Shown: positions 1-12,129, counted from the stretch's first letter. The stretch is 64,000 nt of DNA from Diadema setosum (GCF_964275005.1 NC_092706.1:27766781-27830780), one strand, 5' to 3'. The notes: generated by a model from the sequence alone, not told the origin. Made by a program: numbers and translations.

Positions 1-1134
1 ACAGCTAGAAATTAAGACTAGGGTCGGTAACGCTTGTCGCTATTGGGGCACTGAAAATGACAAAATTATCACAGTTTTTGCATTTATTTCACGAAGGATT
101 CATCGAAACGCCTTAAAAATATATATGTGACCATGCACCTCAAAACAAACAAAAAGTCGCCAGACATGAATTTTTAGTCAAAACCATATTCTGAAAGAGC
201 CGACTTTAAGCTTTAGATTGATGTATAACTCAAATCAAATGGACTCTCCTAACCTATCTAAATATTGGAAAGAAAGCACAAACTCAGGAAAAGTGGAAAC
301 TGAGAAAAGAGGCTCTGAAGTGCAGTGGCTATTCAAGCGCTTAATCTTTACTTAACCGTGCTGGCAGTGCGATGAATGGGACAAAAACAGGAAGTAAACC
401 ACGAGAGTAATAACAATGAAGGGATTATTAGATTAAACTGAAATTAAGCATGCCTCGTTAACACATTATGTCCATGATTAATGCCAACTTTCAAGGCAGT
501 AACACCATCCTTTCAAAAGTTATTAGAGTTGACAGTGAAGAGTGTGGACAAGGTTTTTCAGAAATGAAAAAGGTATTCTAAAGACACACCTAATCACACT
601 ATTCTACCAAAAATGTTCGAGATAAACTGCTAAAAAAACATACTTTCTTGCCCGTTTTGTGATACCAAATTTTAGCATAATGTAAAAGAAGACCCGCTCT
701 TTCAGAAAATATGAAAAATTCAAGTTCGGCTAGGTTGACCCATTTCACTTATTTTTCGTCCTCACGCAAAATCAGTGTGTTCGACTTTATGTTCGTTTTG
801 AGGTGCACGGTCACATATGTGCATGTTGCTAGAGATGTCAGCAATACAGTGGGATACATTGTAAGGTATAATATTGTGCATGGTTACCATGGTAACCGGA
901 TGCCTACAGGTGATTGGTAAGTCCCAAAAATATCTGGAATTTAGACAGGTTTGTTTCTTTTGCCTTTCGTGCACATCACTCATTGTAGATGAGCTCTACA
1001 CTGTAAAATTAGTCTGGATAAAAATTGAAAAGACGCCCAAGATTTTTCCCTCATTCTCTCCTCAGCATTAATTCATTACTGCACGTTTTGAATAAAATTT
1101 ACATATCATGATATTTCATTTTATTCTATATAAT

Positions 1135-1171
<37 letters not shown>

Positions 1172-2527
1172 TTTTTTTTTTAATAGTTAACGAACACAAA
1201 AGTACGCTTAATTCTTTGATGGATAATCCAGCGCACGTGTATGTTCCTTCTTTAGCAAGGAATTTATCGGTATTCTTGAATAAACTTCCTTTAAGAACAT
1301 AAGCAATCAATTGCTTTCCTCTGCTCTTTTCCAGGATTGTTTTGAATGACCATCGCTCTGTAAATACTCGAAAGAGCTACTATAGAATACTGTATTGGCT
1401 TTGCTTTCTGTATTCATCTTATTCTTAAAGGTACTAGCCCACATTTGCAAACCCACGAAAATCAAAACTGCATAAAACAGGTCCAATATGACTTCAAGTA
1501 CAAGTTATAACAGTAACATACCTCACCTGTCGCTCTTTGTCTATACCATTCGATAAAAGAGAGAAAATCATCGTTTTAAAATCAATTTTCAAACCGGGTC
1601 AACCCGACCCAAAATCGAATTACGAGCGCGGGCTATAGCTACGTACATTGTACATGTAACACGTACGTGGACCGGAGCTAGCGAGCGTTATACGCATGCA
1701 TACGGATTACGGTGCATTTTCATTTATTTTTATGAAAGTAATGGACTAATTGGAACGAAATTTTGCACAGGTGTTACTGCAATCATACCCAAACTCCATG
1801 CTAACTATGAGACCAATTGCTGCAGGTTTACAAATGTGGGCTAATACCTTTAAGGGAAATTTGTGTCCATACATTATTAAAAACTATATACATTTGCCTA
1901 TGCTTTGAAGTCAAATTTGTGTTGAAAGTGCGACGGATGCAACTTTTTCATGCATTTTACTATTCGAAAATGATATCTTTCTTTCAATGGCCGTTTATTA
2001 TGCCTTTGCTTACAAATTTTGCTGTAACTTGAGAATGCTTCAAAATATTCCTCACATATACCTGATGTCGTACACTTTATGCAGAAGGAAGGACATGCTT
2101 ATTGAGCTTTTTGAAATTATGGGCTTTAGTTTTCGAGTTATTGACAACTAAATTTTGATTGGATAACACTGGTTGCCATGGCAACAGGGAAAACCTTTTT
2201 TAACGAAAATCAATAAAAAATTGTGTGTGTTTTTTTTTATTGCATCTATAAGATAAAAAAAAAACAATGTTTGCAGCCGCAGGAGGCATTTTGAGGGTTA
2301 GTGTACCAGTCACCTTTAGGCATCCGGTTACCATGGTAACCATGCACAATACTATAACTTACAATGAATCCCACTGTATGGATGACATCTCTAGCAGCAT
2401 ATACATACATAGTTTTATGCAGTTTTGATGAATTCTTCATGAAATAAATGCAAAAACTGTGTGAGTTTGTCGTTTTCAGTGCCCCAAATAGCGACAAGCG
2501 TTTACCGACCCTAGTCTTAATTTCTAG
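1..2527. mobile_element. Inverted-repeat (fold-back) element, left end cut by the window
   Basis: Bases 1-125 plus 816-930 match the reverse complement of about 2303-2527 almost throughout once the MITE at 126-815 is set aside. The arms are therefore about 230 bp and enclose about 1.4 kb. Each arm contains the perfect palindrome ggttaccatggtaacc, at 882-897 and 2326-2341. The interior (930-2300) has a (TA)n tract at 1137-1169 and poly-T runs but no convincing coding region. No transposase was seen, so it is presumably non-autonomous. The outer boundary on the left lies outside the window. Confidence 0.6.
126..815. mobile_element. TA-flanked MITE, family A, copy 1
   Basis: The ends are inverted repeats starting TGTGACC and ending GGTCACA, followed inward by a stretch related to CAAAACAAACAAAAAGTCG. 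A TA dinucleotide abuts each end (124-125 and 816-817), as expected for Tc1/mariner-type insertion. The 690-bp body has no long open frame. The other arm of the enclosing fold-back element lacks this sequence and so preserves the empty site. Three further copies occur at 5170-6130, about 29640-30321, and 34614-35303. Confidence 0.7.
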
Positions 2528-2719
2528 CCGTTTTTTCGTCTTTATTTCTCTGAGTTGCAGCTTGTGTATTATACAGAAGCCCGCTGTATACATTGCGCTA
2601 AGTGGAGTGAGAGCACACACCCAGTGATTGCGATTCGGTCGTCACAATCACCGGGTATGCGCTCTCACTCGGCTTGCTTGAACTCTTGAAATAAAGACGA
2701 AATAAAAACGGCTAGAAAC
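2522..2719. repeat. Compound palindrome with two nested stem pairs
   Basis: The outer stem pairs 2522-2548 with 2690-2719 (TTTCTAGCCGTTTTT and its complement plus a CGTCTTTATTT block). The inner stem pairs 2607-2633 with 2641-2668 (GTGAGAGC and GCTCTCAC at its base). The inner stem and its short loop form a strong predicted hairpin of about 62 nt. It abuts the right arm of the fold-back element at 1-2527 and may be part of it. No function is assigned. Confidence 0.55.
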
Positions 2720-2820
2720 TACACTACACCGAACCCAGCTTGGCGTGAAAAGTTAGTTTGCAGGCAAAACCCTTGTTTATCGAAGAAAAAGTATATGCGC
2801 GCTAAGACTACTACACGCAG

Positions 2821-4016
2821 GTTTTGAACAAGCTTAAGAATTCTCAATTAGTTGAAACCTTAAAAGTATGGCACATTTATAGAGAAGGTATTTTGAAAGA
2901 CCTTGGCCTTTCAAATTTTCATTTACAGGACTATATATGGTGGAATAAGAAAGTTAGTTTGAAACATAGACCCTTTTTTTCTATTACCCTGACTGGTTTG
3001 AGAAAGGAATTCATTTTATTAATGATTTGCACATAGGGGGTCGTGTCAAAACCTTTGAAGAGCTAGTTCTGGAATTTGATATTGCAATTAAGGATAGGAG
3101 AAAATATAATTCTTTAATGAATGGTATTTATCTTTCATGGTTTGATTCTTCCTTGGATACCGATGAAGATATGTTTGATAAAATAGTGTCAGAGCTGGTG
3201 AAAAAAAAGAAAATTTCTAAACATGCTTATCCGGTAATAAGAAATGTACATTGTGACTCCTCATGTGAGAAAAGAATAGGTAAATGGAAAGACCTCTTCT
3301 CCATTAATGATGAAACAGTTCAGTGGGATTTTATTCATATGAATAACTATAAATGTACTGTTGAAACACAACTTTTTTCCTTTTATTTTAAGGTTTTTCA
3401 TGATGTTATTGGTTTAAATGCATTCTTATTTAAGATTTAAAAAAAATAGAACACCCAAACTGTATGTTATGTAGTCAAGAACAGGAAACTGCTTTTTATC
3501 TATTTGTACACTGTCCTAAAACAATACCTTTATGGAAAAAAAAATTATTTGATTTCATAGAGGAGAAGACCAAAAAGGTATATACCTTTTTGCCTTTTAA
3601 TATGATGTTTGGTGTAAATAATGACGTAGAATTTTGTACATGTATAATTTTTTTTTATTTCTTTGTCTTAAGTTTTATATATATAGATGTAGATTTCAAG
3701 GTTCAACTTTGAATTTTGATGCATTTATGGCTTTAGTAAAGTATAAACAGAAAACTGAATATGCTATAGCACAAAAGAAAGGTAAATTACAATGTCATTT
3801 GAGGAAGTGGTCCATGCTTTTGTAATGGCTGATCCTCTATTTTCATATTATCTTATAGACATCCATCTTCTTGTGTTATTCCATTATGGCAGATAGTTTA
3901 ATGTGACTTGTTTACTGAACCCTTTTTAATGCTATAGGCTGGACATTTGTACATTGTTTATATTGTGTGTTTTGTTTGTTTTATGGTTGCATAAAAATAT
4001 AAAAAGAGAAAAAAAA
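2821..4016 (+). mobile_element. 5'-truncated L1/Tx1-like LINE with poly-A tail and 17-bp TSD
   Basis: The 17-bp sequence aagactactacacgcag occurs at 2804-2820 and again, unchanged, at 4017-4033, directly after an A-rich tail. These are the marks of target-primed reverse transcription. The body encodes the C-terminal part of a LINE ORF2 protein in three overlapping frames (about 2824-3036, 3027-3440 and 3464-3712). Recognisable stretches are DYIWWNKKVSLKHRPFF, LHIGGRVKTFEELV, and a cysteine/histidine segment CMLCSQEQETAFYLFVHC typical of the C-terminal zinc-binding region. Endonuclease and reverse transcriptase are absent, so the copy is 5'-truncated. It is also frameshifted, including near a poly-T run at about 2970. 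The perfect TSD suggests a fairly young insertion. Confidence 0.85.
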
Positions 4017-4082
4017 AAGACTACTACACGCAGCACTGGCACTGGCGCCTGTAGCAGTGCTAGTGGTGCGTGTAATAGTCTT
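4017..4082. repeat. Imperfect hairpin at the LINE target site
   Basis: The sequence from AAGACTACTACACGCAG to the complementary TGCGTGTAATAGTCTT forms a 28-bp stem with about four mismatches and a 10-nt loop. Its left arm is the LINE target duplication, so before insertion this was one intact palindrome. The LINE integrated at the edge of a cruciform-prone site. Confidence 0.6.
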
Positions 4083-5169
4083 GGCGTGCGCAGACTCTTT
4101 GACGTTTATTCCAACAAATCCTGATGAAAAGTGGCCAGTAAAATTCTATTGACACCACAATTTGGAACCACATACTACCTGGGGATGTTCATAGAGGTCC
4201 CATCTACCACCTTGTCTGGTCAAACCTTTTCTGCGGGGTGGGTTGAACGAACTCCTTAATTAAGCCTCTTACAGGAATTAGCGCCTTGACTATAAATCGT
4301 GTGCCTGTATAGGTAAGAAATATTGAAAGTAATATGAAATCATAAGCTGTGGGAAATAAAATAAAATGAACATTATGGCATCGTGATTTAAACGTGATCT
4401 CAACGTGATAGTTTATTAGGAGAAAACTCACGATTGGCAAGTGAATCAGGAAATGTATAATATGCTTTAAATCTAAAAGCTAGAGAAGAGAGTTGTTATG
4501 ACAAACCATAAGAGCCATACGTGTTGAGGATGATTATGCCATGCAAACTATACAAGAAATTTTTGATAGATTTAAAAAATGCAAGACATGTCCTGACATC
4601 AAAAAGCCCAGAGAACTAACTTCTGGAGATGCGGGATGTAGTAGTTTTCTTCATTTCTTCAAGGGCTGTTTTCAACTATTTCTGTATTAACTGAATCCAG
4701 AGGCAAATTTTTGGAGCTACTCCTTTAGCTCCAGTTGAATATTTGGCTGTCCACCTGCATATGAATAGTGACAATTTGAATCGTTTCGTGTCTTGAGTTA
4801 ACAGATATAGTGAAATTACGCACATCAAGAAATCATGGTAGAACCTCAAGATATCTCGAAACCTGCTAGAAGCTTATTCTCTTCCATGTTATCATTTGCT
4901 TGTAAATGTTCATTTGAATATTCACTTCTTGACTCGCCTATCGTTAGGTACTTGAATGTGAACACATTAATATGACTTTGTGCCCTGTAACTGCAGTAAT
5001 TATGGAAACATTGCCAATGCTGGGCCGTACGCTGGTGACTCTTTCTTTGAATATTTACATGGATACGTGTAATTTGGATATTGATAAATATTGTGTGATG
5101 ATAATGTCTTAACCACTTTTCTGCTTGTGAAGCTTGCCATTGTGGTTTGACATGTTTGAAATCAATGTA

Positions 5170-6130
5170 TGTTGACCCTGCACCACAAAACGAATAAAAA
5201 GTCGCCAGACATGGATTTTTAGTTAAGGGCATACAGATTCTGAAAGAGCAGACTCTAAGCTTTAAAATGATGTATAACACTCAATTCATATGGACTCCCC
5301 TAACCTATGTAAGCACTAGATAGAAAACGCGCACTCTGGAAAAGTATGACTTGAGAAAAGAGGTTCTGAAGTACAGGGTCTATTCAAGCGCTTAATCTTT
5401 ACCAAGCCGTGCTAGCTGTTTGATGAAAGGGACAAAATAATAATAATAATATGAACACATGTAATGCGCCGGTATCCATCGTGAATAGATGTTCATGGCA
5501 GAAAGAAAAATACCAGTGAAAAAGAGGTATGAGAAAAGGAATAAAGGAATTGTTTACGAAAAAGCTTGTCTAAATAACCAGGTTTTAATTGAGCTCTTAA
5601 ACTCACTTAGAGAGGACAGATTACAAAATGCTTTGTGGGAGTCTATTCCATAGGAATGGACCAGCATACAGAAATGATCGATCACCCAAAGAATTATGAG
5701 TTATAACACATAATGCTACCCACTGGAGCAACAACAATCAAGGGATCATCAGATGAAGTCGAAATTAAGCATGCTCAATTAACACATTCTGTCCATGATC
5801 AACTTTCAAAGCAGTAGCATTATCCTTTCAAAAGTTATTGGACTTGAAAGTGATGAGTATGTAAAGGATTCCAAGAAATAAAAAAGGGCCTCTGAGGCAT
5901 ACCTGATCATTCTACTCTCCCCCCAAAAATGGGTTGCTGAAAAACTGCTGGAAACACACTTTTCCATTCCTGCTATGATCGCAAACTAAAGAATATTGAA
6001 GAAGAAGGATATCTCTTTCAGAAAATATGAGAACTCAAGATTGACTCATTAAAGCAATTTCACCTTTTTTTAGTCCTCACATAAAATCAAGTGGTGCGAC
6101 TTTTTGTTCGTTTTGTGATGCACGGTCACA
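5170..6130. mobile_element. TA-flanked MITE, family A, copy 2 (with a nested insert)
   Basis: The left end TGTTGACCCTGC and the right end GCACGGTCACA are flanked by TA (5168-5169 and 6131-6132). The sister block at about 7012-7030 reads uninterrupted and gives the empty site. Compared with copy 1 this copy carries about 270 extra bases near 5455-5727 that look like a secondary insertion. It has no long open frame. Confidence 0.7.
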
Positions 6131-7430
6131 TATGACCTTTTCTTGAGACTACAAGTGAAGATTATAAACTTGTGATGACTAGCAGTCATTTTGTTTACGT
6201 CAATTGGAATCTTAACTATGTACGGCCCTGGCACTGTAAGTTACAGTCGGTAGAGTCGATATCAAAGCGAACAAGACGCTTGCGCCAAATGGTCTCAACA
6301 CGTGACCTACCGCTTAATTATAATACATAAGAGACAATTTCCTCCTGATTTATGCATGGAAGCAAGAATATTTAGATTTTCGCAAGTGTACGCAATAAAC
6401 TGGCCAATGAACTCTCAGGGATTTCCACTTTCCGTTCAGGAATAGTCCATTATTCATTTCGGGGATTTCGCAAATCGCAGGATCAAAATACATTCATAGT
6501 CAGGACATTATAAAGAATTTGAATTCTAACTTTTCTCACATCTCTAACTTATAATTATCATTATCATTGTCACTTACAAGAGATCACCAAACAAATAATG
6601 ACGAATGGAAGACGTCACCGTTTAACAAACAACGCATCTGTCCATCAGTTCGTATGTATCGGACACGGACATCAGGGCTCATAGTCGCTGCCGATAACTG
6701 GATGGTTTACACTGGCCAAAATTTTATTCTTTTCCATGTTATCATCTGCTCCTAAATTTGCATTTCAATATTCACTTCTTGACTCGCCTACCTATGTACT
6801 TGATCTTTACTTGACTATGAACACATTAATTTGACTTTGTGCCTTATAACTGCAGTAATTATGGAAACATTGCCAATGCTGGACCGTACGCTGGCGACTC
6901 TTTCTTTGAATATTTACGTGTACGTGTAATTTGGATATTGATAAATATTGTGTGATGATAATGTCTTAATCACTTTTCTGTTTGTGGAGCTTGCCATTGT
7001 GGTTTGAAATCAATGTCAATATGACCTTTTTTGAGACTATATGAGTGTAGATTATGAAATTGTGATGACTTGCAGCCATTTTGTTTACGACAATTGGAAT
7101 CTTAACTATGTACGGCCCTGGCACTGTAAGTTACAGTCGGTAGAGTCGATATCAAAGCGAACAAGACGCTTGCGCCAAATGCCTCTCAACACGTGACCTA
7201 CCGCTTAATTATAATACATAAGAGACAATTTCCTCCTGATTTATGCATGGTGCAAGAATATTTAGAGTTTCGAAAGTGTACGCAATAAACTGGCCAATGA
7301 AATCTCAGGGATTTCCACTTTCCGTTCTGGAATAGTCTATTATTCATTTAGGGGATTTCGCTAATCTCAGGATCGAAATACACTCATAGTCAAGTACATT
7401 ATGAACTCTAACTTTCCCCACATCTCTAAC

Positions 7431-7498
<68 letters not shown>
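7431..7498. repeat. (TTA)n microsatellite
   Basis: About 22 TTA units. The matching place in the neighbouring block copies (about 6550 and 8700) holds only short TTA/TCA stretches, so this tract expanded locally. The long leucine run it encodes in one frame is an artefact. Confidence 0.9.
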
Positions 7499-7966
7499 TA
7501 CAAGACATCACCAAACAAATAATGACGAATGGAAAACGTCACCGTTTAACAAACAACGCATCCGTCCATCAGTTCGTATGTATAAGACATGGACATCAGG
7601 GCTCATAGTCGCTGCCGATAACTGGATGGTTTACACTGGCCATAATTTTATTCTTTTCCATGTTATCATCTGCTCCTAAATTTGCATTTCAATATTCACT
7701 TCTTGACTCGCCTACCTATGTACTTGATCTTTACTTGACTATGAACACATTAATTTAACTTTGTGCCCTATAACTGCAGTAATTATGGAAACATTGCCAA
7801 TGCTGGACCGTACGCTGGCGATTGTTTCTTTGAATATTTACGTGTACGTGTAATTTGGATATTGATAAATATTGTGTGATGATAATGTCTTAATCACTTT
7901 TCTGTTTGTGGAGCTTGCCATTGTGGTTTGAAATCAATGTCAATATGACCTTTTTTGAGACTATAT

Positions 7967-8292
7967 GGCCCGAATTCACGAAGGTGGTACAAATGAAACC
8001 ATGGTTTAAACCATGGACAAAAACTGTGGAGTGCCAAGTGTCGCACGGTATATTTCGTTACGAAATTGGTCATTTCGTCGACAAAATGACCGTTTCGTTA
8101 ACGAAATTATCATTTCGTGGACGAAGTGTTCATTTAGTTACCAAGCGTTGTCATTTCGTTACAAAATAATCATTTCATTGACGAAATGACTGATTTCGTA
8201 ACGAAATATTCCATGCGACACTTGGCGCTCCATAGATTTTGTCCATGGTTTAAACCATGGTTTCATTTGTACCACCTTCGTGAATTCGGGCC
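7967..8292. mobile_element. Palindromic MITE with GGCCCGAATTCACGAAGG ends
   Basis: The first about 55 bp (GGCCCGAATTCACGAAGG, then an AAACCATGGTTTAAACCATGG core) are repeated in reverse complement at 8238-8292. The 326-bp element sits inside gagactata/gagtgtagatt, which is uninterrupted in the sister block near 7035. The interior is a run of short palindromes built on CATTTCGT...ACGAAATG, repeated about seven times. A related, right-truncated copy lies at 58278-58460. It is non-autonomous; a Harbinger/ISL2EU-like origin is possible but not shown. Confidence 0.7.
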
Positions 8293-8892
8293 AAAGAGTG
8301 TAGATTATGAAATTGTGATGACTTGCAGCCATTTTGTTTACGTCAGTTAGAATCTTAATTGTGTACGGCCCTGGCACTGTAAGTTACAGTCGGTAGAGTC
8401 GACATCAAAGCGAACAAGTCGCTTGAACCAAAATACTCTTAACACGTGACCTACCGCTTAATTATAATACACAAGAGACAATTTCGTCCTGATTTATGCA
8501 TGGTGCAAGAATATTTAGATTTTCGCAAGTGTTTCGCAATAAAATGACCAATGAAATCTGAGGGATTTCCACTTTCCGTTCTGGAGTAGTTCAGTGTTCA
8601 TTTAGGGGATTTCGCAAATCTCAGGATCAAAATAGTAACATTCATAGTCAAGTACATTATAAAGAATTTGTACTCTAACTTTCCCCACATCTCCAACTTA
8701 TTACAAATTATTATTGTTATTATTTACAAGAGATCACCAAACAAATAATGACGAATGGAAAACGTCACCGTTTAACAAACAACGCATCCTTCTATCAGTT
8801 CGTATGTATAAGACATGGACATCAAGGCTCACAGTCGCTGCCGATAATTGGATGGTTTTCACCGGCCAAAATTTGGTTGCAATATTCATCGG

Positions 8893-9052
8893 TAGTGTCG
8901 GGTTCCAGAGGGGGGCGCACCGGGAGCGAGCCAATCTTTAATTTTCTTAAAACAAAAAAAAAAATAAAAAGAAAGAATGGGGGCATACCCCACCTCCCTT
9001 CAATTTTGTGAATGCGCCTTTCCTTTATACGGAATTTCTGGATCCGCCCCCG
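8893..9052. mobile_element. Short MITE, AGTGTCGGG...GGATCCGCCCC type, copy 1
   Basis: An approximately 160-bp element with a G-rich left end, an A-rich middle and a right end TTTACGGAATTTCTGGATCC. It is related to the copies at 26920-27053, 32407-32566 and 54977-55131. The least eroded copy begins CAGTGGCGAATC and ends GGATCCGCC, that is, inverted termini starting CAG as in hAT-type MITEs. This copy and 32407-32566 occupy equivalent places in the two units, so insertion predates the duplication. Confidence 0.6.
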
Positions 9053-10578
9053 ATTGGGAGGCCCTCGGCCTTGGTTCAATGCAATGATGATTCCATGATA
9101 CATTATTTCCATCCTTCAGGATAAATATATTTCATAATGCAAAATAACTTTTACCCATTTATACTGTCATAAGTCATTATTGTCGTTACACACATGAGTA
9201 AAATACAAAATACACAATGATCCACGTACGGATAATTATGTAACCTGAAACTAATGGAGACTTTCCAATGGTAACATAGAATAAATTTTGATAAATCGGT
9301 GGAAAAGAGTGATCTATCGAATATCAGAACCGTTGATCACTCAGAAAAAAAAAGTAACAAACACAAAAATGCATTTCGGAGTCCTCTTTCACATCTTGTT
9401 GCATGTCCATCTAATGGCGCAGAGGGTGCCGTTGTATTTAATGACTCTACAACTTTGACTTATTATCCAGCGAGAAGACACGGCACGATGGTTCACCGAT
9501 AGGTGGCAGCACATCTGAAAAAAAAAATGATGAACAACGAAATCGTTAGGTCTGGACGCGATGCGAGGTTCCCGTTTTGTGGCAACACGTCTAGGCCTGT
9601 TGTCATTATCGATTGAAGGCGATTTCTTACGTAATTTGGGCGACCAGGAAGTATGCGAATCGATTTCGGAAGACATTTGCCAGAAGGAACCGTGGTCATC
9701 GACTTCCGTGGAGGATGAGGATGAGGATGAGGAAATCGAAGATGTTTTGGACAGATAAAAATGTGCATAAAAACCAAAGAGAATCACCATCATATGTAAC
9801 TGATAATACACATTATTTTAGAATTATTGTTGATATTTTTTTGTGAGAGGAATGGTGCAAGACGTCGCTGCGTAAAGTATAATTATTATGTTTATATAAA
9901 CCATGTTGTTTGTTTCAAAATATTTTTCTTCACAGGCTGACAGCCCTGCTAAAATCATATCCGATAGAGAAGCAATAACGATTCAACGTGCAAGTGAAGA
10001 CGCAAAAATGAAAACTTCACTACGTTTATAACAGATATGATAAAGCAAGGACAATACACTTTTTTTCTGCACATCAACCACCCGGGTAAAACTCATGCTC
10101 TCGCATTAGCTCAACACGAGGAGATACTCCTTCAAAAGCTATGACTATGAAGCGTCGTATAAGACGTACAAAGCTGGTCAGCTCTGTGCGTTAGAAGTAC
10201 CGCATCAGGCGTCACATTAACAAAAACAGAAACAAAATATCATACAAAGACAAAATGCATTTTACTCAAACATTGCACAAAATAATTCAGCTTTACATTA
10301 TGCTTCTTTTTTGACCAAAGAAACGAAATCCGATTTGTTTTTAACACACATACATTTTCGCAAAATGTCCGGAAGACGGGGACATAATAGTTTGCTCAGG
10401 CAAACGGGCACATTCCAATGTCTGTTTCTCTCTAGAAATAACAAAGAATCTACATGAATACACTGTATACATTTCCCTTTATGTACCTTTTCTGAAAACC
10501 GCCTAATTAAAAACTTAAAACAAAAATAAAACAGTCAGAATCTCAATTTAATCTCAAATACTATTTATCACAACGCAG

Positions 10579-10611
<33 letters not shown>

Positions 10612-11026
10612 GCAAACCAATGATTCTAATAAGCACACATAGTGCAAAACCTATAAACGAATCCCACAAGATTGTGGAAGCTACAAGTGAGATAGAGACT
10701 CAAATTCTAGGTTGCATCAACATGTTTGGTGCCCCTATCGTCCGATGAGAAGACTGCAACTATTTGTCAGGTATAATGTATGGAAAACAGTATAAAGATA
10801 AATATGAAAAAAATGAAAAGATGAAATATCATTAAAAGGTCAACATCGTTTCGCTCTTCTAAATACTTGACACACATAATACCTCTTTCAGAAAAGACGG
10901 GTAGTGGCATCACTTTAACGAATGTCATTCACATCTTGAAGGAATGTGTTTTTTTTTTTTATTAACAAAGATGACATTTTGTGAAATGCTCTAGCCTGAT
11001 TATTATATTCTCTCTCTCTCTCTCTG

Positions 11027-11082
<56 letters not shown>

Positions 11083-12129
11083 ATCTTTGTATTTGACGCA
11101 GGGTTAATTCGCAAAGGAGGCCGTTATGGCTCTCAAAGAGAAAACCTGCTTTTATAGAAAACATATCTATGAATAAATAAATTTAAAATATCCTTGTAGG
11201 TCTTACTTTAAACACCCTGGATGAATGAATTTTAAAAAATTTAAATGGTAAACAAACACCTTAAATGTTGTCACTTCCCAATAGGCCTTTTGGAAAGGTT
11301 TAGTTACTCAAAATGTTGGATATAACATTCCATCATCATTAAGCTATTAAGATGAAATGGTAAAATCCATCATATTTAGTGTTTTATGAAACAATCTAAG
11401 TGTTGGATTTACCATTTCATTTTTTTAAGCGGCTAATGGCAACAAATGCTGTCTTTGCGGTGGCTTCAGTAATGCTCTCAGTACTGGTTTGCAAGAAATT
11501 TGAATCCAATTTGCGCAGCGTAGTAATAGATGTACATGCTATAGAGGCGGACGGGAACTAGAATGAGTTGTCATTTACTTGCTTTATAAAGAAAGATATT
11601 GCTATAGTGTAATTGACTCGTTTTAGCTTCAGTTCTCCATTGCAATTATAGCCTACTTACATTATACTCTTTTCGGAAAGGCTCTAGGTGTAATCTTTCC
11701 AGCCGGATAGAGGGGCATAATTACTAGAATGGTACTGACAAACAGCAATGAGTGAAATGCATCCATAATAATTATTATTTTTTTTTTATTTATTTATTTA
11801 TTTTTTTTTTTTTTGGGGGGGGTTCCCACAAACACTGACAGAAAAAAAAAAGGTTTGAGATGGCATATTCTCATCTTCGTCCCCAAATAACATTCTAATT
11901 CGTTAATCTTTTAAATGCCTGAATGTATAATGACAGCAAAGACGAAATGTGACATCAAAGAAGAAAGATCATGATGTTTTCGATATTCTCTTTGCGGAAG
12001 AAATCTGTTAACCAAACAGTAAAATTTAGTACCTCGTAGATATAACTTTGAGAATTGTTAATACGATATTCCAGGACAAGCTGATCTTTTTATGACACAT
12101 ATGTATTTAGTATCCAAACAATCATATTG
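9053..12129. other. Non-coding flank shared with unit 2
   Basis: This aligns with about 32567-37560 in unit 2. It contains an ORF pair near 9390-9811, a (CA)n tract at 10579-10609, poly-T and (CT)n runs, a (TA)n tract at 11030-11079, and the clean empty site (gcata, 11863-11867) for the solo LTR of unit 2. No gene was recognised, and the other short open frames are not conserved between the units. Confidence 0.6.
9389..9811. other. Region open on both strands and similar in both units
   Basis: On the plus strand 9561-9758 encodes 65 residues ending in an acidic tail (VEDEDEDEEIEDVL). The matching frame in unit 2 is 33112-33318. On the minus strand 9389-9811 is open for 140 codons with a serine run (SSISSSSSSSS). 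The core is about 90% identical between units over about 160 bp. The differences fall at replacement as well as silent sites, and the ends of the frames differ. There is no recognised domain, good start context or splice pattern. It could be an old exon, a transposon fragment or chance. Confidence 0.2.

Larger units (their letters stand above)
4869..8870. repeat. Local tandem triplication of a 0.9-kb block in unit 1
   Basis: A block starting near attctcttccatgttatc and ending near gatggtttacactggcca occurs three times head-to-tail: 4869-6722 (swollen by a family-A MITE), 6723-7646, and 7647-8870 (swollen by the palindromic MITE at 7967-8292). Marker positions such as attttgtttacg (about 6192, 7078 and 8330) confirm the period once the insertions are removed. 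Unit 2 has only one copy (31509-32400), so the expansion happened in unit 1 after the segmental duplication, or the extra copies were lost from unit 2. No coding potential is visible. Confidence 0.75.

Noticed and set aside
4846-5280. 144-codon minus-strand frame
   Set aside because: It overlaps the start of a family-A MITE and the local repeat block, and is not conserved in the other block copies or unit 2.
7401-7679. Leucine-run protein
   Set aside because: It is produced by the (TTA)n microsatellite inside the local repeat block.
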